In this document: positions 26,650-35,428 of the stretch, one piece after another
Numbering within the stretch: the first letter of the stretch is position 1
Layout of the letters: the number at the start of each line of letters is the position of its first letter
NCBI RefSeq assembly: GCF_004000945.1
Contig: NZ_BIMF01000010.1
Location: 1-64,000 of the forward strand
Length of the DNA: 64,000 nt
Direction of reading: 5' to 3'
Source of the DNA: Paenibacillus lautus NBRC 15380
Lineage (GTDB): Bacteria; Bacillota; Bacilli; Paenibacillales; Paenibacillaceae
Program-made: the position numbers and the translations under genes
Notes under the pieces: model-generated
Seen by the model: the letters and a program-made list of their open reading frames with translations, nothing else
Databases searched by the model: none
Told to the model about the DNA's origin: nothing

Positions 26650-26688
26650 AAGCTCCCCACAAGTTCAAGGAACCTTTGAGGAGCCTTA
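26650..26688 (-). terminator. Terminator of uppP
   Basis: Minus strand GGCTCCTCAAAGGTTC / GAACTTGTGGGGAGCTTC with a short CTT loop, followed by TTTTCG, directly after the uppP stop. Confidence 0.7.
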
Positions 26689-26696
26689 CGCCATTC

Positions 26697-27509
26697 TTAT
26701 AAGAAGACAAGCAGCAAAATGCCAACAACGAAGCAGTAATAAGCGAAATATTTCAGATTCCCGCGCGCCATGATATTCATGAACCATTTCATTGCAAAAT
26801 AGGTACAGATCAGCGTCGCGATAAACGCGATCAGATAGGGTATTAACAGCGGCGAAAAATCGGGATCCGATGCGATATCCGACACGCCCAGCACCATGCC
26901 GCCGAGGCTTATCGGGATGTACAGCATAAAGGAAAATCGCAGCGCCGTTTCCTGCTTCATCCCTACAGCGATCGACGTAATGACGGTCGAGCCGGATCGG
27001 CTGATGCCCGGAATCAGCGCCACCGCCTGTGCCAAACCTACAATAAGCGCGTCCTTAAAAGACAAGTCATTATCCAGCTTGCGGCCGCGAAGGTTCCGAA
27101 TCAGCCAAAGGGCGACACCGGTGAACAGGAGCGCAACGCCTACCGTACGTACAGAAGCAAATATTTCTTCAATCTGATCTTTAAACAATAGACCGATAAT
27201 GACGGCCGGAATTGTACCTGCAATAATATACAGAATGAACATGAAGTCGGATTTATACTCCGGTTTTCGTGTGCGCAAATAACTTAGGCCGTTCACGATC
27301 AGTCTCTGCAAATCCTTACGAAAGATAAATACAATCGCAATTAATGATGCCGTATTGGTCAGAATTTCGAACGACAGCCCATTCTGCTCCATGCCCATGA
27401 GTCTCTGGGCGACAATCAAATGACCGCTGGAGGATACCGGAATCGGCTCCGTCACCCCCTGCACAATACCCAGCAGCAAGTACTTCAACCACAAGATGAA
27501 ATCTTCCAT
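26697..27509 (-). CDS. uppP: Undecaprenyl-diphosphatase (BacA/UppP)
   Basis: 270 residues with about eight membrane spans. The two signature segments are GVTEPIPVSSSGHLI (residues 19-33; the family usually has TEFLPVSS) and PGISRSGSTVI (residues 164-174). It removes a phosphate from undecaprenyl diphosphate on the outer membrane face, recycling the lipid carrier for wall synthesis and giving bacitracin tolerance. Substituting IP for FLP in the first motif marks a sub-branch. It is monocistronic, AGGAG before the ATG. Confidence 0.93.
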   Translation of the reverse strand: MEDFILWLKYLLLGIVQGVTEPIPVSSSGHLIVAQRLMGMEQNGLSFEILTNTASLIAIVFIFRKDLQRLIVNGLSYLRTRKPEYKSDFMFILYIIAGTIPAVIIGLLFKDQIEEIFASVRTVGVALLFTGVALWLIRNLRGRKLDNDLSFKDALIVGLAQAVALIPGISRSGSTVITSIAVGMKQETALRFSFMLYIPISLGGMVLGVSDIASDPDFSPLLIPYLIAFIATLICTYFAMKWFMNIMARGNLKYFAYYCFVVGILLLVFL

Positions 27510-27990
27510 TACTCTCCTACTTTCTTTACAACATTGTATGGCTTATAAAAAATACTAGTCTATCATAGCCCAAAAAAATAGCAACAATCAAACCACGAGC
27601 GGCCAAAAAAGGTATGTAAACAAGAGAAGCCCCTCTAACCACGGAATTAGAGGGGCTCCTAATCTATTGTTAAGAGGTGATTCCATCATAAGATATGTAG
27701 CTTAATGAAACCTTAAAGCTTCATTAGGGGGACATAAAAAGTTGTGAGTATCCCATTGATCACTGTGGTCACACATCGGTGCGGCTTAATATTCTTAAGT
27801 AATAGTTCATTTATCCCATTAATTTCTATGATTCTACAATATCCTTACTCTTTCGCATTAAATATAGAAAAATATACCTAGTTCTGATAGACTATTCTAT
27901 AATATTCCTATTACAGGTAGACAACAAGCGGAATATTTCCGTTCAAGCAAATACCCTAGCCGATAGGGACTCAAGAAAAGAGAAGAAGAA
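27510..27990. other. Gene-free stretch between uppP and lipoprotein gene
   Basis: AT-rich. The one clear structure is a strong hairpin at 27627-27657 (AGCCCCTCTAA / TTAGAGGGGCT, 9-base loop) with no long T-tract on either strand. No gene-like frame or other motif seen. Confidence 0.5.
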
Positions 27991-29151
27991 ATGAAAAGCC
28001 TAGCAAAATCAACCCTGTTCATCCTGTTGTTATTAGCCATGCTAACTGCATGCGGTTCAGGGAAAGACACAACCGAAAGTTCGTCCACCCCTTCACCATC
28101 AGAAAATGAAGCGGCTAAAAACACGGCCTCTGCAAATACGGAGAAGAATGAAGAGAATAATAAAACTCAACCATTTAAGGGGGAGAATTTCTCCTTTTCC
28201 TACCCTTCGACATGGAAGGATGCAGAACTTAACGTTCCTCAAGTCATTGCGGCATTTGTAAATCCTAGTCCCCAAGGAGCTTTTGTTGATAATTTAAATG
28301 TAGTTATCGAGGAAGCGTCTGCTACTCCTGAAGAAGCAGCTAATGTTGCTGTACAAGGTTTAACCAATGGAGATGGGGGACCATTAATACAAAATTTCAA
28401 AAAACTGAATTACATCGACGTTCCCGAGAAGGCCGCGGGGATATTGGAATCTGAATACACTCATGGAGAGTCAAACGCCCAGGTGATATTGACTCAATAT
28501 TTTGTCTCAAACGGTAATGAGCTTTATACGCTTTCCATTTCCTATTCCAAGACAGCCTACGATAATGGAGGAAAAGCGATTGTCCAAAACATAATGGACT
28601 CATTCGAAATCGTTAAAAATAGCGATGATGTTGCGCTCTCGAATGCTAACGCTGGGAGCAATGTCGAGGGATTAACGGAAGAGAACCTTTTCGCTGAAAT
28701 CATGGCTTATATTATCCCTATTGAAATTGAAGACGGAGCACTAGACGAGCTAACCTATAACTATTTTGTTGAGCATTATGAGTTATTTCCAGCGCTTACA
28801 CCTGAAGCTCAAAAGAGAGCGAAAGCTGAAGTCGATCCAAGTATCACGTCACGTCACCTCAACAAAAATCTGAGTCCCTATTTGGATCAGATGGTCGAGG
28901 TAAGTGGATACGTTATTGATATCATTGAAGAGGAACTCGACGAGGGCGTTACCCTTACCGAAATACACATCGTAGATGATAACGACAACTCCATTATCGG
29001 TTTTTATGCCCACTCTACTGGCGACATTCTGCAAGACGATTATGTCACGATGCGAGGAGTACCAGCAACATTTTATTCATTTGATAATGTAAGTGGCGGA
29101 ACCACGAATTCCGTTCTTATCGGGGTCTCCACGCTTGAGAAGACGGAATAG
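27991..29151 (+). CDS. Lipoprotein with PsbP/DcrB-like and OB-fold-like domains
   Basis: 386 residues. The signal is MKSLAKSTLFILLLLAM with lipobox LTAC (Cys about 21), then a Ser/Glu/Asn-rich linker to about residue 55. Residues about 60-210 (FSFSYPSTWKDAEL, GNELYTLSISYSKTAY, IVQNIMDSFEIV) resemble PsbP/DcrB-type domains. Residues about 295-380 (YLDQMVEVSGYVIDI...DYVTMRGVPATFYSF) resemble a small OB-fold of the tRNA-anti-like type. Ribosome site is weak (AGAAGAAG). Function unknown; it is anchored outside the membrane. Confidence 0.7.
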   Translation: MKSLAKSTLFILLLLAMLTACGSGKDTTESSSTPSPSENEAAKNTASANTEKNEENNKTQPFKGENFSFSYPSTWKDAELNVPQVIAAFVNPSPQGAFVDNLNVVIEEASATPEEAANVAVQGLTNGDGGPLIQNFKKLNYIDVPEKAAGILESEYTHGESNAQVILTQYFVSNGNELYTLSISYSKTAYDNGGKAIVQNIMDSFEIVKNSDDVALSNANAGSNVEGLTEENLFAEIMAYIIPIEIEDGALDELTYNYFVEHYELFPALTPEAQKRAKAEVDPSITSRHLNKNLSPYLDQMVEVSGYVIDIIEEELDEGVTLTEIHIVDDNDNSIIGFYAHSTGDILQDDYVTMRGVPATFYSFDNVSGGTTNSVLIGVSTLEKTE

Positions 29152-29251
29152 TTTGTTCTTATAGACGCTCTATTATCCTAAGCCCATTTTGGGCTTTTCT
29201 CTTTGTAAATCTACTCAAGGAGCACTCCATACGGTGATACCTTAACATAAA

Positions 29252-29278
29252 GAAAAAGCACCTTTAGCGGTGCTTTTC
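29252..29278. terminator. Bidirectional terminator between lipoprotein and Cse60-like genes
   Basis: Stem AAAGCACC / GGTGCTTT with loop TTTAGC, A-run left, TTCTTTATT right. Confidence 0.8.
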
Positions 29279-29279
29279 T

Positions 29280-29444
29280 TTATTCTTTATAAATGACCAA
29301 AATATCATACGTTCCATCTGCCGAAGAAAGTTTAATATCCTTCACATCATCAGGATGAATATTATACAGGAATTCATTCACCTGATCCTGCAAATCGTCC
29401 AGATTGGAATCGCTAAAGAGCTCTACCTTCAATGTTTTAAGCAT
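29280..29444 (-). CDS. Sporulation protein Cse60-like small protein (54 residues)
   Basis: Small open frame, ATG to TAA, with GGGGGTG upstream. The peptide begins MLKTLKVELFSDSNLDDLQ, continues QVNEFLYNIHPDDVKDIKLS and ends DGTYDILVIYKE. The pattern of a beta strand, a helix ending in NEFL, then VKDIKLS and a final VxVxY strand matches the Cse60 family of sporulation-associated proteins of about 60 residues known from B. subtilis (a sigma-E-controlled gene). Its role is unknown. The gene is below common length cut-offs. Confidence 0.68.
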   Translation of the reverse strand: MLKTLKVELFSDSNLDDLQDQVNEFLYNIHPDDVKDIKLSSADGTYDILVIYKE

Positions 29445-29526
29445 GTAAGCACCCCCATTTCAAACTTCGACATAAAACGGGAGTTTCCCTGGTGGAGTTA
29501 AGTACACGGACATTTCATACCACGGC

Positions 29527-29546
29527 TTGATACATCAGTGTATCAA
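29527..29546. promoter_or_regulatory. Palindrome TTGATACA-4-TGTATCAA, possible operator
   Basis: Perfect 8-base arms, 83 bases upstream of the Cse60-like start. The arms GATACA/TGTATC are the same as in the XRE-linked palindromes at 61871 and 62059, with a 4-base instead of a 3-base gap. Confidence 0.4.
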
Positions 29547-29667
29547 ATCTTAGCTAAACTCCCTCGCATCCATTGATACGGCTCATGAAACAAAGGCAGT
29601 TGTCATGTCTGCTATGTAAAAACGCTACTTCCTAGATCAAAAGCTAACAGACCGCAGATCGTTCCGA

Positions 29668-31494
29668 TTATTCTTCTACAATTGCACCTTTTGCCGACTC
29701 GTCCGAGTCTGACTGCAAATCCACTTCAGGCACAGATGCACGAACCACCAGCACGTTGGCCGAAATGATGCTTCCCTTATATTGTGCATAGATCTTGGTT
29801 ATTCCCCGCTTATGTCCGATCAGGTTTCCTTCCTCATCCACCCCGGCTATATCCGGATGATCACTGATGAATGTGGTTTGCCTTGTGATGTCGATTTCGT
29901 TTTGGTTGTTATAGTTACCCAATAAGACCTTCAAGTCGAGCATCGAGCCTTCCACAAGCGAATACTCGTAAGAATCGAGTTTGATATAGCCAGAGACAGG
30001 GTCGAATTCGTCCGTGTCTTCCGGGAACACGGTAACGTTCAATCTGGCCGTAAAACCTTCGTAAGTTGCTTCGACATAGGAGTTCCCCGGCTCGTGCCCC
30101 GTAATCCGGCCCAATGCGTCGATTTCCACGATGGCGCTATCCGCCGAGACATAATCCGCGGTGCTGGACAAATCGCTCCTTGTACCGTCGGAATAAACCG
30201 CTTGAAGCACGGTGGAGACGTTTGTACCTGCTTTCAATTTCTTATCCTTTTCCGTAAACGAGATACCCGTCAGCGTACGTTCTACAGGCGGTATGTTCAC
30301 TGAATGCGACAGCTTCATCAGCTGGAACTTAGTCACGTCTCCCCGCTTAATCGTTCCAGGAAAAATAAATCCGCCGTCAGGAGTTACCGCTGCACTTCCA
30401 ACGCTGTAGATGGGAGGGCCTTTAAACAATTCCCTGCTGATCAACTCGCCGTTCCTATCGACGCTCAGCACATCATATTGACGTTTGTAATCCAGACTGT
30501 TTCGAGAAAAATGTTCTCCCAGCATAGCGTAGCCGTCTTTGGTGCGGACAAGACGTTTGAAGTATTCGGAATTCGTCCCATCTCGATATGTTTTTTCCCA
30601 TTGCACCTGTCCGTTCAGGTCCGTCTTGGTCAGTACGTTCACATGATTGCGGTTGACCCTTTTTCCACTGCCAATGACATAACCCCCATCCCCCGAAGCC
30701 GTAACGGAAAAGGCGGTCCAGGCGCTATCCGGTTCTTTGAATTGTTTCGACCAGACCTCTTTGCCTTGATCATCAATTTTGACCATCAGCATCGCATCCA
30801 GGTCTCCCGGTTCATATTCCGCCCGGCCTACGCTGCCAACGGCAATGTACCCTCCGTCATTTGCCGGAATCAAATCGTTGAACGCCACGCTGTCCGTATA
30901 ATTGTATTTGTTATACCACAACGTGTTGCCGTTTTTATCAATCTTAAAAATATAGGCCTTTTCATAGATAACCCAGCTTATGAGCCCACTCCCGGCTACC
31001 AGAAAATCGCCGTCATCCGTTTCGATTATGGCCTTTGGGGAACTATGCATATAATCCTCCTGTACCTTTTCCCAGAGTACTTTGCCCGATGAATCAAGCC
31101 TCATGATGTACAGCGGACTGACCGGCTCACCGTCCGCATTGGTGCTGCCCGCAACGAGATACCCACCATCCTTTGTCTCAATGGCTGTATATGCCATATT
31201 ATTCGTAGCATTATACTTGAGCTTTTGTTCCCACTCCACCTCGCCTTCTGCATCAAGCTTCAAAATGTAGGCGGCCTTTTCATAACTCTCATAGACACCT
31301 CCTACGGCTAGATAGCCGCCGTCAGAAGTCGTGATCACGCCCTCTCCAGTCGATCTGCTCCCATAATCCCTGGACCATTCGACAGCCGACTGCACCGAAT
31401 CGGCAGACGCGTGGCTTAGCCCGGGCATTAACCCGAACATCAGCAGCAATCCGGCAAAACACGCAATCCATAATCGTGAATATTTTCTAGACAC
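29668..31494 (-). CDS. Secreted repeat protein with beta-propeller-like and Ig-like domains
   Basis: 608 residues. Signal peptide MSRKYSRLWIACFAGLLL...SHASA (cleavage near residue 30), no lipobox. Residues about 35-400 hold six to seven repeats of about 50 residues with the core DGGYLAVG followed by YILKLDAEGEVEWEQ-like strands, as in secreted WD40/PQQ-like propellers. Residues about 405-590 have two Big_2-type Ig-like repeats (LTGISFTEKDKKLKAGTNVS, VEIDALGRITGHEPG; and GVDEEGNLIGHKRG). It has no cell-wall anchor. GTG start after GGGGGTAGG. Probably an extracellular protein; the ligand is unknown. Confidence 0.72.
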   Translation of the reverse strand: MSRKYSRLWIACFAGLLLMFGLMPGLSHASADSVQSAVEWSRDYGSRSTGEGVITTSDGGYLAVGGVYESYEKAAYILKLDAEGEVEWEQKLKYNATNNMAYTAIETKDGGYLVAGSTNADGEPVSPLYIMRLDSSGKVLWEKVQEDYMHSSPKAIIETDDGDFLVAGSGLISWVIYEKAYIFKIDKNGNTLWYNKYNYTDSVAFNDLIPANDGGYIAVGSVGRAEYEPGDLDAMLMVKIDDQGKEVWSKQFKEPDSAWTAFSVTASGDGGYVIGSGKRVNRNHVNVLTKTDLNGQVQWEKTYRDGTNSEYFKRLVRTKDGYAMLGEHFSRNSLDYKRQYDVLSVDRNGELISRELFKGPPIYSVGSAAVTPDGGFIFPGTIKRGDVTKFQLMKLSHSVNIPPVERTLTGISFTEKDKKLKAGTNVSTVLQAVYSDGTRSDLSSTADYVSADSAIVEIDALGRITGHEPGNSYVEATYEGFTARLNVTVFPEDTDEFDPVSGYIKLDSYEYSLVEGSMLDLKVLLGNYNNQNEIDITRQTTFISDHPDIAGVDEEGNLIGHKRGITKIYAQYKGSIISANVLVVRASVPEVDLQSDSDESAKGAIVEE

Positions 31495-31832
31495 AATCCT
31501 ACCCCCATTAGCAAATGATATTTGTTAAGTTGTCAATATCTTCAATTCCTTTTAATTATTCATTGAATCTCCTGGAATTGGAATACGACAAACTTCATAA
31601 TTTCATAATGCGATGGGACTGTTTTCCAGTTATGGATAAACGGAAAGAATCAGGACAGTTTCACTCTCGGAAGGCAGAAGTATCTTTCGGTTTACCGATT
31701 GCCCCCGGCCCCCGACAAGGATTAGGCGGTCACTATTCTTAAGTCATAAAAAAAGGATTATTAAGGTTTGTTATGGGCACCATAATGTCGGTACCTGCCC
31801 ATACATTTTAATACTGAAAGGAGGTCAACAAC
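31495..31832. other. Gene-free stretch with 5'-leader hairpin of the WGxxGxxG gene
   Basis: A frame at 31515-31742 has no ribosome site and low-complexity content, so it is left out. At 31772-31803 a hairpin TATGGGCA / TGCCCATA with inner complementarity (CACC/GGTA) sits 24 bases before the ribosome site of the next gene and may affect its translation. Confidence 0.45.
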
Positions 31833-32072
31833 TTGAAGAAGATCTGTATGTCTTTTCTTGCTGCGTTGAGCATTGCTTTAATGCTGGTTGTCCCTGTTTC
31901 TGCCGATAACAATAACATGAATGCAAACGACATGAATACAAACAACGTAAACGCAAGAAGCTATAACACCAACGCAGCAAACAATGATAATGACACAGAC
32001 TGGGGTTGGCTTGGATTAATCGGCCTAGCCGGTCTTGTTGGTCTAAGACGCCGTACCCCGGAGCGCCATTAA
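31833..32072 (+). CDS. WGxxGxxG-type small exported protein
   Basis: 79 residues. The signal sequence is MKKICMSFLAALSIALMLVV ending near VSA, then an Asn-rich stretch (NNNMNANDMNTNN). The C-terminus has the WGWLGLIGLAGLVGLRRR element. This short hydrophobic tail followed by RRR is the WGxxGxxG sorting-like signal known in Bacillales. TTG start after AAAGGAGGT. The protein is probably processed or anchored at the membrane by its tail. Function unknown. It ends at a strong terminator at 32103. Confidence 0.75.
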   Translation: MKKICMSFLAALSIALMLVVPVSADNNNMNANDMNTNNVNARSYNTNAANNDNDTDWGWLGLIGLAGLVGLRRRTPERH

Positions 32073-32102
32073 TTAAAGCGAAGAACCGAGGAAAACGAAG
32101 GT

Positions 32103-32137
32103 AAAGTCCTGCTCAATTAGAGCAGGACTTTTTTCTT
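32103..32137 (+). terminator. Terminator after the WGxxGxxG gene
   Basis: Perfect stem AAAGTCCTGCTC / GAGCAGGACTTTTTT. Confidence 0.9.
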
Positions 32138-32249
32138 CTGTAGTTCCCTTTATCTCTTATAACATTTACTCCCCATTCTCCATGTTCACTTCTCTTTACT
32201 GAAACCTCTATTTTGTCACTGCGTATGTATCATCAAGGGGCTGATTTAC

Positions 32250-32696
32250 ATGTTTTGGATTTTTTTTGGCGTCGTTATCATTATACTTTGCCGATATAAC
32301 TTCAAAAATCCGGATTCCGATTGGGTTCGATGGGGAAAAAGACTACCTGATGACTACGAACAGGACGATCATGACTTATTAAAAACCCAGGTTGGTGCAT
32401 CAATAGGTGGATTTTTTGGTGGTGTATTGATCTTAATGGGGCTATCGACTCTGGTGCAAGGAGATAACGCTATGTCATGGGGCACACTTTTTCTTTTTGC
32501 TATGATCTTAATAGGCACTGGCATTCTTGCCAGAAAGTATCCGACATTCGGATGGAGAATGAATGAGGGATGGAAGGTCAAAGGAGATTCTGAACCAAGC
32601 GATACTTATATTGATTTAGTGAAATTCGGTGGATTAATTTCCATTTGCCTTGGATCGATATTTTTTGTGCTTGGAATGATGACTTTATTGCTTTGA
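32250..32696 (+). CDS. Hypothetical membrane protein (148 residues)
   Basis: About four hydrophobic spans: residues 1-14, 49-68, 74-92 and 123-147. Between the first two lies a hydrophilic stretch with RYNFKNPDSDWVRWGKRLPDD. AAGGGG ribosome site. Family not recognised; codon use is AT-richer than that of neighbours, as is the case for several genes between 27.9 and 33.1 kb, which may reflect accessory DNA. Confidence 0.6.
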   Translation: MFWIFFGVVIIILCRYNFKNPDSDWVRWGKRLPDDYEQDDHDLLKTQVGASIGGFFGGVLILMGLSTLVQGDNAMSWGTLFLFAMILIGTGILARKYPTFGWRMNEGWKVKGDSEPSDTYIDLVKFGGLISICLGSIFFVLGMMTLLL

Positions 32697-32925
32697 TATT
32701 TAATGCAGCGATTTTATCCGCCTTTTTCGCTTGGAACCGAGTCATAACGGATTCAAAGTCAGATATACCTTTAAGCGTTGTTTACCCGGATAGAGGAACG
32801 CGAGATGGAGGGCGTTGTCGGTAAACTGAAGGATAGCATATATAACATCTACTCGTGTTCAAATAAATCATAGTAAGTTTTACCCCCCTTTGATATACTG
32901 ACATTATTACTTTAGTCATGGGTGC

Positions 32926-33159
32926 GTGATCAATCAAATGTGGGATAAAGAACTGAAAATAGCCATACAGAAGAAGCAAAATGTGACGATATACCTTATT
33001 GATGGCGCAGTATTACAAGGCATACCTGATGCTTGTACAGATCGCTTAGAGATGCGGAGTGTTTATGGGCCAGTCTGGGTACCATTCGAGGAAATAAAAC
33101 ATGTGAGTCGATTAATACGACTAGACGTAGAAAAGAACCTACTAGCTATGCGCAAGTAG
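32926..33159 (+). CDS. Small protein with Sm/YolD-like beta pattern (77 residues)
   Basis: The core NVTIYLIDGAVLQGIPDACTD then GPVWVPFEEIKHVSRL has the strand-turn-strand pattern of Sm-like or YolD-like small proteins: a G-hinge after the second strand, then VP-x-x-x-I-x-x-V. That is a fold impression only. The GTG at 32926 is used, with a possible ATG at 32938; neither has a strong ribosome site. Its last codons lie inside the stem of the terminator at 33132, so the gene and its terminator overlap. Function unknown; an RNA- or DNA-binding role is a guess. Confidence 0.5.
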   Translation: MINQMWDKELKIAIQKKQNVTIYLIDGAVLQGIPDACTDRLEMRSVYGPVWVPFEEIKHVSRLIRLDVEKNLLAMRK

Positions 33160-33170
33160 GTTCTTTTTGC
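33132..33170 (+). terminator. Terminator overlapping the end of the 77-residue gene
   Basis: Stem AAAGAACCTACT / AGTAGGTTCTTTTT; the left arm is coding sequence for the last residues of the upstream protein. Confidence 0.8.
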
Positions 33171-33304
33171 TATCTATAAATGAAATGTACTTGGGTACCG
33201 TCCGGGATTGTAAATCACTTCTCTGCAATTGTCGCTGTCTAGTTCTATTATCCCAAGATATTTTATCCCCTCATATATACATTTATACATTGTGACCTTA
33301 TACA

Positions 33305-33333
33305 AGAAAAGAGACCCCGAGAGGTCTCTTTTT
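33305..33333. terminator. Bidirectional terminator after groEL
   Basis: Stem AAAAGAGACC / GGTCTCTTTTT with loop CCGAGA; 30 bases from the groEL stop. Confidence 0.88.
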
Positions 33334-33363
33334 CATTGATATGACAGGCTTTTGGGGCCTTAT

Positions 33364-34992
33364 TTACATCATGCCGCCCATTCCACCCATACCGCCCATG
33401 TCAGGCATAGCTGGTTTTTCTGGTTCTGGCTTGTCAGCGATAACCGCTTCAGTTGTCAGGAACATAGCCGCAACGGAAGCTGCGTTTTGAAGAGCGGAAC
33501 GCGTTACTTTCGCAGGGTCAACGATACCTGCTTCGAACATGTTCACCCAAGTGTCTGTAGCGGCGTTGTAGCCGATACCGATCTCTTCTTTTTTCAGACG
33601 CTCAACGATAACAGAACCTTCTTTACCAGCGTTTGCTGCAATCGTGCGGATTGGCTCTTCCAGAGCGCGCAGAACGATGTTCACGCCTGTTTTCTCGTCG
33701 CCTTCTACTTGCACACCAGCAACAGCGTTATATACGTTAACGAGCGCTGTACCACCACCGGATACCATACCTTCTTCAACCGCAGCGCGGGTTGCGTTCA
33801 AGGCATCTTCGATGCGCAGTTTGCGTTCTTTCAATTCCGTTTCCGTAGCCGCGCCGACTTTGATAACCGCTACGCCGCCAGCCAATTTAGCCAGACGCTC
33901 TTGCAGTTTTTCTTTGTCGAAATCGGAAGTGGTTTCTTCCAATTGGTTGCGGATTTGCTTCACGCGAGCTTCGATGTCTTCTTTGTTGCCAGCGCCATCC
34001 ACGATGATCGTGTTCTCTTTGGTTACGCGCACTTGACGAGCAGTACCCAATTGATCGATGGAAGCTGTTTTCAGGTCGAGACCGAGCTCTTCCGTAATCA
34101 CTTGGCCGCCAGTCAATGCAGCGATATCTTGCAGCATGGCTTTACGACGGTCACCGAAGCCAGGAGCTTTAACAGCGACAGCGTTAAACGTACCGCGCAG
34201 TTTGTTCACGATCAGCATCGCTTGCGCTTCGCCTTCGATGTCTTCCGCGATCAGAACGAGCGGTTTGCCTTGCTGTACGATTTTTTCAAGGATCGGCAGG
34301 ATCTCTTGCGTGTTGGTTACTTTTTTATCAGTGATCAGGATGTATGGATTCTCAAGAACAGCTTCCATTTTATCCGTATCGGTAATCATGTATGGAGAGA
34401 TGTAGCCGCGGTCGAATTGCATACCTTCTACAACTTCCAGCTCAGTCAAGAAGCCGCGGGATTCTTCAACGGTGATGACGCCGTCTTTGCCTACTTTATC
34501 CATAGCTTCTGCAATCAGTTGACCTACTTCTTCGTCAGCTGCGGATACGGAAGCGACTTGAGCGATTTCCTGGTGGTTTTTAACTTCTTTCGCGATGTTT
34601 TGAAGCTCAGCCACAGCTGCTTTAACCGCTTTGTCGATACCCTTACGGATGATCATTGGGTTAGCGCCAGCTGTTACGTTCTTCAGACCTTCACGGATCA
34701 TAGCTTGTGCCAGAACCGTTGCTGTTGTTGTACCGTCACCGGCAACATCGTTGGTTTTGGTAGCTACTTCTTTAACAAGCTGAGCACCCATGTTCTCGAA
34801 TGCATCTTCCAGCTCGATTTCTTTAGCGATGGTTACACCGTCATTCGTGATGAGCGGGCTTCCGAATTTCTTCTCAAGAACCACGTTACGGCCTTTCGGT
34901 CCGAGTGTTACTTTAACTGCATTTGCCAAAGCGTCTACACCTCGAAGCATTGCGCGACGGGCGTCTTCACTGAACTTAATGTCTTTTGCCAT
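33364..34992 (-). CDS. groEL: Chaperonin GroEL
   Basis: 542 residues, 60-kDa chaperonin. Typical start MAKDIKFSEDARRAMLRGV, nucleotide site DGTTTATVLA (near residue 87), and the Gly-Met-rich C-terminal tail GGMGGMGGMM. It assembles as a double ring with GroES to fold cytosolic proteins. GGGAGGT site; it lies 62 bases downstream of groES in the same CIRCE-controlled operon. Confidence 0.98.
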   Translation of the reverse strand: MAKDIKFSEDARRAMLRGVDALANAVKVTLGPKGRNVVLEKKFGSPLITNDGVTIAKEIELEDAFENMGAQLVKEVATKTNDVAGDGTTTATVLAQAMIREGLKNVTAGANPMIIRKGIDKAVKAAVAELQNIAKEVKNHQEIAQVASVSAADEEVGQLIAEAMDKVGKDGVITVEESRGFLTELEVVEGMQFDRGYISPYMITDTDKMEAVLENPYILITDKKVTNTQEILPILEKIVQQGKPLVLIAEDIEGEAQAMLIVNKLRGTFNAVAVKAPGFGDRRKAMLQDIAALTGGQVITEELGLDLKTASIDQLGTARQVRVTKENTIIVDGAGNKEDIEARVKQIRNQLEETTSDFDKEKLQERLAKLAGGVAVIKVGAATETELKERKLRIEDALNATRAAVEEGMVSGGGTALVNVYNAVAGVQVEGDEKTGVNIVLRALEEPIRTIAANAGKEGSVIVERLKKEEIGIGYNAATDTWVNMFEAGIVDPAKVTRSALQNAASVAAMFLTTEAVIADKPEPEKPAMPDMGGMGGMGGMM

Positions 34993-35054
34993 GATATTAC
35001 ATACCTCCCTAGTGGATTATGAAATAGTGAACCAAAGATATATTCAGGCGTTCA

Positions 35055-35336
35055 TTAGCCTAAGATCGCGTGGATGTCGCTTTCTTTCATAATCAAATAT
35101 TCTTTACCTTCGTATTTGATTTCTGTTCCAGCGTATTTGGAGAAAATGACGCGGTCGCCTTCTTTAACTTCCAAAGGTACACGTGCGCCGTCTTTCAGGG
35201 AGCCACTGCCTACAGCAATAACTTTACCTTCTTGCGGCTTTTCTTTAGCAGAGTCAGGAAGTACAATCCCGAATGCCGTAGTTTCTTCTTGTTCGATCGG
35301 TTCTACCAATACGCGTTCACCTAAAGGTCTGATCAT
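35055..35336 (-). CDS. groES: Co-chaperonin GroES
   Basis: 93 residues. Starts MIRPLGERVLVEPIEQEE, has the mobile loop (TTAFGIVLPDSAK) and ends with EYLIMKESDIHAILG, all standard for GroES. Heptameric lid of GroEL. First gene of the operon, with AAAGGAGG upstream. Confidence 0.98.
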   Translation of the reverse strand: MIRPLGERVLVEPIEQEETTAFGIVLPDSAKEKPQEGKVIAVGSGSLKDGARVPLEVKEGDRVIFSKYAGTEIKYEGKEYLIMKESDIHAILG

Positions 35337-35390
35337 GAAAAAATAGCCTCCTTTAAATATGTTGTGATGCTTTTTTCAAAGCTTTATGTA

Positions 35391-35417
35391 TTAGCACTCG
35401 ACAACCCTCAGTGCTAA
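35391..35417. promoter_or_regulatory. CIRCE element (HrcA operator)
   Basis: TTAGCACTC-N9-CAGTGCTAA, one base short of the perfect CIRCE inverted repeat. It lies between the groES promoter and start codon. HrcA represses chaperone operons through CIRCE. Confidence 0.93.
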
Positions 35418-35428
35418 CAACCAATTTT

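Noticed and set aside
27627..27657. Hairpin AGCCCCTCTAA / TTAGAGGGGCT as a terminator
   Set aside because: No T-tract on either strand and no adjacent gene ends there, so it is only noted within the gene-free stretch.
31515..31742. 75-residue frame before the WGxxGxxG gene
   Set aside because: No ribosome site and no recognisable pattern.
33352..35022. Long + strand frame opposite groEL
   Set aside because: A mirror of the strongly biased groEL codon use; groEL is certain on the other strand.
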